9,156 nt of DNA, from positions 1 to 9,156 of the forward strand of contig CAIKQM010000175.1 in assembly GCA_903829565.1 (NCBI GenBank), given 5' to 3'. This DNA is from an uncultured Planctomycetota bacterium (GTDB lineage: Bacteria > Planctomycetota > UBA1135 > GCA-002686595). Position 1 is the first letter of the stretch. Every line of letters begins with the position of its first letter. The notes beneath the pieces were generated by a model. The model ran no database searches and was not told the DNA's origin. It saw only the letters and a program-made list of their open reading frames with translations. Shown one piece after another: positions 6,176-9,156 of the stretch. The position numbers and the translations under genes were made by a program.

Positions 6176-9156
6176 ATCGCTTCACCGTCTTGTCCGCGCT
6201 CTTCGTCTTGGCCTTGCTGGGCGTGGTGGCACGCTTGGCCCAGATTCAACTGGCCCAACGCGAGGTTTGGGCTGGTCAAGCCATGGCCTTGACCAGCTCC
6301 TCGCAAGTGGTGCCGTACCACCGCGGGACCTTGCGCGCGCACGACTTGACGCCGCTGGTGCAAGACGAAGATCGTTGGCAAGTCGACTATGTGCAACGCG
6401 AGTTCCGGCGCGGCAGTGCTCTGGGGCAACTCGCTCACGCACTGACTTCGGCGTATGGGCAGAGCGTGTCGTATGTGGACGCGGCCCGGGAAGGCTTGGC
6501 GCATGCGCGTGCGTTGTTAGAGCTGTCGCCTGCGGATCTGGATGACTTCGGTCGTGGTGCGGCCTTGCGTGGCTTTGCAGTCCCCGCTGTCGCGGATCCG
6601 CGCGGCGAGTGGCGCGCAGCACGGGCAGGGGACTTGCGCTTCTATGCCTTGCGCTTGCTGGCGGCCACGCGCGAGGAGGAGCGCAAGTTGCGCTTGTTGC
6701 GGCGTGAAGGTCCTGTCAAGCAAAGTTACCTCGAGCTGTTCGCTGCTTGGCGCAGCTCCAGCGTGGCCGAGGAGTGCCAGTTGCTGGAGCGGCGTTTCGC
6801 ACAGGAGCGCGAGCGCTTTGTGTTGCTGGCGCAGATGCTCGAGACGGATGGCTTGCAGTTTGGTGCGGACTTGGCGGCGGCTGCTGCACCGCAAGCAGAT
6901 GCGGCGCAGCGGTTGTTGGAGCGTTTGCAACGCTTGCGCGATGAACGCGAGGATGCACAGGCCGATGCCATGTTCCAGTTGGCGCTCGGCTTTGATGCAG
7001 GCCGTGTGCCCACGCGTGTCTTGCGCGAGGAATTGGACACGCAGTTCCTGCGACGCGCCTTGCGACGCAGCGAGGAGCGTCACGCCCAGTGGATTGCGAC
7101 CCGTGCCGGACGCTGGCGCCAAGAGCTGGACACGGTGTTGGTGCCGCGTGTGTTGGCGCGCGCCGCGAATGAACGCGATCCGCTGGCGATGGAGCGTGTG
7201 GTGCTGTACGGTCTCGCAGCGATCTATGCCGATGATGCCCAACGCAATGCCGTCGCGCGTGAAGGCTTGGAGTCCTTCGACGAAGTGGCTGTGCTGGCGC
7301 AGCTATCCAGCGCGTTGGAGGGTGTGCGACTCGATGCCCAGGCTTTGGCTGGTGCGCGCTGCTTGCCCTTTGTGGATGAGGATTGGCAGGCCTTGGTCGA
7401 CGCAGAGGCCGCGGACGCGTGGCACGGTCTAGCGCACCTGCAGCGCTTTGCGCATAGCCCGTTGGTGGATGCGCGTCCGCAGTACCCGCATGCGGACTTG
7501 GTGGCCCAATGGACGCAGTTGGCGGATGGTCCGCGCGGCCTCGAAGGTGATGAGGCGCGCACAGCTTTGTTGGAGATTGTGGCTGCGTTGGAAGATCGCC
7601 ATGCCGAGGCCATCGAGCGTGTCTGCAGTCTGGGTTTGCCGGAGGCGTCCGCCCCGCGCGCCATCGCAGCCGAGCGCATCGCGCGTGCCTTGCAGCATGA
7701 GGCGTACTTGTCCGTGGACATTGCGTCGCGTCCTGTGCGCTTCATCGGCGAGCCCTCGTACGAGTTGGTGCACCGCTTGGCGCGCGAGCGTGGTCTGCAT
7801 CCCGGCTTTGATGTGCGCGAGACCACGCGGCGCGCGCCTGTGCGTCGCGATGCCAATGGTCTCTCGTTAGCGCCGCAGTTGTTGGGCACTGTGGGCCGTC
7901 CGTCATTGCGCGAGTTGCTGGCGTGGGAGAGCCTGGTGGGTGTCGACGGTCGTGTCGCGCGCGAGTCCGAGTGGGTGGGGCGCAGCGGCATCGAGGCTTG
8001 GTTGGACACAGCTTTGCGCGGCAGCTTTGGTGTGTACGAATCACAAGGTCTCTATGAGCGTTCGCGCGCCTCGCGTCTGGCCAGCATTGCCCCGCGCGAT
8101 GGAGCAGAGGTGGTGCTGACGCTGGATGCTGCCTTGCAAACAGCGGCGCAAGAGACGCTTGCCCATCCTGTGCCTCCGCCGCTCGGCGATGACACCGATC
8201 AGCTTTGGTTCGCGAATCCCGTGGGCGCCATCGTGCTGTGCACGGTGGATGGTGCGGTGTTGGCGGCTGCTTCCGAACCCGCAGCGCCGGGCCTTGAGCC
8301 CACACCTGGTCGCGGACGTGCACGCAGCGAGCCGCGCGAGCGTGTCTTCCATCGCCCCGGCTTCAACCCGCCGGGCAGTGTGTTCAAGCCGTTTGTCGCG
8401 TCATGGGCTTTGGACAAGTTGTCCTACGACCCGCAGCGTCAGTATCCGTGCAACGGCCGCTTCGAGACCATCGCGTGCAACGGTGTGCATGTCAGTTGTG
8501 ACTTGCGGCGCGCGTTGGTGGTGTCGTGCAACGCGTACTTCGCGCAGATGGGCCTCGAGTACCCGCCGGATGACTTGGTCAGCATGGCGCGTGAGTTCGG
8601 CTTCGGCCAAGCCACGGGTGCTTGGTCCGTGGCGGGCTTTGGTGCTGGCGAGGGTTGGGAAGACTGGCGCTTGCACGCGCGTTTGAGCGATGACCAAGTG
8701 CGTGCTCGTCTTGAGTCGCGCTTTGATCGCGTGCGCTTCCCCAACGGCTTGCAAGTTTTGGAGGCCACTCCGGCGCAGGTGGCGCGCGGCATGTGCGCTC
8801 TGGCCACGGGACGCCTGCCGGACTTGCGCTTGGTGGCGAGCATCGGCGGCCGCGAAGTGCCCAGCAGCGCGCGCGATGTGATGGTCAAGTCCGAAGCGCT
8901 GAGCTTTGTGCGCGAAGCCATGATGGCGGTGGTCGAGGAAGCGGGTGGCTCGGCACATGGCAAAGGTCTAGACCGCGCCAGCTTGGGCTTCCGCTTGGCA
9001 TGCAAGACCGGTTCGGCGGACATCGGCGCCATCCGCGAGTCCCCGCAGTTGTCGGCCGCAGACCGCGCGGACAAGGACGCCGGCAAGCAACGCAAACACG
9101 CGTGGGTCGGTGGTTGGTTCCCCGTTGAGCGTCCGCAATGGGTCGTCGTGGTGTAC
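6172..9156 (+). CDS. mrdA: Peptidoglycan transpeptidase PBP2 (class B PBP) with large helical insertion, 3'-truncated
   Basis: PBP2 cross-links peptidoglycan during side-wall elongation, working with RodA in the periplasm. The frame stays open for all 995 codons to the window end. There is an N-terminal membrane helix (about 4-21), a degenerate pedestal motif YHRGTLRAHD (49-58) and a long helical, charged stretch (about 110-510). The distal pedestal follows, with QLLGTVG and GRSGIE (603-608), then VVLTLDAALQ (647-656) and the transpeptidase domain. The catalytic motifs are intact: Ser736-x-x-Lys739 in PPGSVFKP, Ser785-x-Asn787 in VVSCNAYF, and Lys945-Thr-Gly in ACKTGSAD. SxxK to KTG is 209 residues, normal, but RG motif to SxxK is about 685, against roughly 280 in E. 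coli PBP2. The GTG start is set by AGGAGG at 6161 and the GTGA overlap with mreD. The operon position argues for PBP2 rather than the division enzyme FtsI. The last residues visible (HAWVGGWFP) fit the usual post-KTG segment. Confidence 0.92.
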   Translation, partial: MNRFTVLSALFVLALLGVVARLAQIQLAQREVWAGQAMALTSSSQVVPYHRGTLRAHDLTPLVQDEDRWQVDYVQREFRRGSALGQLAHALTSAYGQSVSYVDAAREGLAHARALLELSPADLDDFGRGAALRGFAVPAVADPRGEWRAARAGDLRFYALRLLAATREEERKLRLLRREGPVKQSYLELFAAWRSSSVAEECQLLERRFAQERERFVLLAQMLETDGLQFGADLAAAAAPQADAAQRLLERLQRLRDEREDAQADAMFQLALGFDAGRVPTRVLREELDTQFLRRALRRSEERHAQWIATRAGRWRQELDTVLVPRVLARAANERDPLAMERVVLYGLAAIYADDAQRNAVAREGLESFDEVAVLAQLSSALEGVRLDAQALAGARCLPFVDEDWQALVDAEAADAWHGLAHLQRFAHSPLVDARPQYPHADLVAQWTQLADGPRGLEGDEARTALLEIVAALEDRHAEAIERVCSLGLPEASAPRAIAAERIARALQHEAYLSVDIASRPVRFIGEPSYELVHRLARERGLHPGFDVRETTRRAPVRRDANGLSLAPQLLGTVGRPSLRELLAWESLVGVDGRVARESEWVGRSGIEAWLDTALRGSFGVYESQGLYERSRASRLASIAPRDGAEVVLTLDAALQTAAQETLAHPVPPPLGDDTDQLWFANPVGAIVLCTVDGAVLAAASEPAAPGLEPTPGRGRARSEPRERVFHRPGFNPPGSVFKPFVASWALDKLSYDPQRQYPCNGRFETIACNGVHVSCDLRRALVVSCNAYFAQMGLEYPPDDLVSMAREFGFGQATGAWSVAGFGAGEGWEDWRLHARLSDDQVRARLESRFDRVRFPNGLQVLEATPAQVARGMCALATGRLPDLRLVASIGGREVPSSARDVMVKSEALSFVREAMMAVVEEAGGSAHGKGLDRASLGFRLACKTGSADIGAIRESPQLSAADRADKDAGKQRKHAWVGGWFPVERPQWVVVVY

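Noticed and set aside
5614..6504. 296-codon open frame on the minus strand
   Set aside because: It is antisense to mreD and the start of mrdA, low in hydrophobic pattern and without any motif.
6542..7432. 296-codon open frame on the plus strand, with a 261-codon minus-strand frame at 7224-8009
   Set aside because: Both overlap the continuous mrdA frame and are rich in Cys, Trp, Arg and Ser, as expected for wrong frames in GC-rich DNA.
1..9156. Mobile elements, CRISPR arrays, tRNA or rRNA genes
   Set aside because: No transposase-like protein, terminal repeats, regularly spaced repeats or recognisable structural RNA sequence was found on either strand.

Overview
This window holds a cell-envelope and cell-shape gene cluster, with every gene on the + strand. 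DNA is GC-rich. The outer-membrane lipoprotein enzyme Lnt together with a complete MreB-MreC-MreD-PBP2 set indicates a diderm (Gram-negative type) bacterium that builds peptidoglycan and elongates laterally. The MreB sequence style and the small anchored coiled-coil protein upstream would suit the Planctomycetota or a related lineage. That placement is an inference from memory of such proteins, not something the sequence proves.

Layout. (1) Positions 2-1567: the 3' part of lnt, cut by the window start, with all three catalytic residues present. (2) Positions 1568-1882: a 315-base non-coding stretch with a near-consensus sigma70 promoter (TTGACA, 17-bp spacer, TACACT) and a long leader. (3) Positions 1883-2965: a two-gene unit made of a 285-aa membrane-anchored coiled-coil protein ending in an MreC/FlgT-like beta module and a 65-aa single-pass membrane protein, closed by a strong intrinsic terminator at 2988-3024. 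(4) Positions 3025-3179: a second promoter (TTGAAC, 16-bp spacer, TAGACT), a leader hairpin and a 10-bp direct repeat. (5) Positions 3180-9156: mreB, mreC, mreD and mrdA (PBP2), packed tightly, with 4-base overlaps at mreC/mreD (ATGA) and mreD/mrdA (GTGA). The mrdA frame is still open at the window end.

How the genes work together. MreB filaments, the periplasmic scaffold MreC, the membrane protein MreD and the transpeptidase PBP2 form the core of the elongasome (Rod complex), which directs insertion of new wall along the cell side. RodA would be expected next, beyond the window. Lnt acts in the same membrane, finishing lipoproteins.

The unusual parts are three. MreC is 459 aa and appears to contain two tandem MreC modules. 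PBP2 carries roughly 400 extra, mostly helical residues between its N-terminal pedestal motif and its transpeptidase domain, while the spacing of the catalytic motifs is normal. The anchored coiled-coil protein upstream has the same overall plan as MreC (membrane helix, coiled coil, beta module), so it may be an extra envelope scaffold. The coiled-coil gene also has codon use quite unlike the mre genes, which suggests high expression. No mobile element, CRISPR array, tRNA or rRNA was seen.
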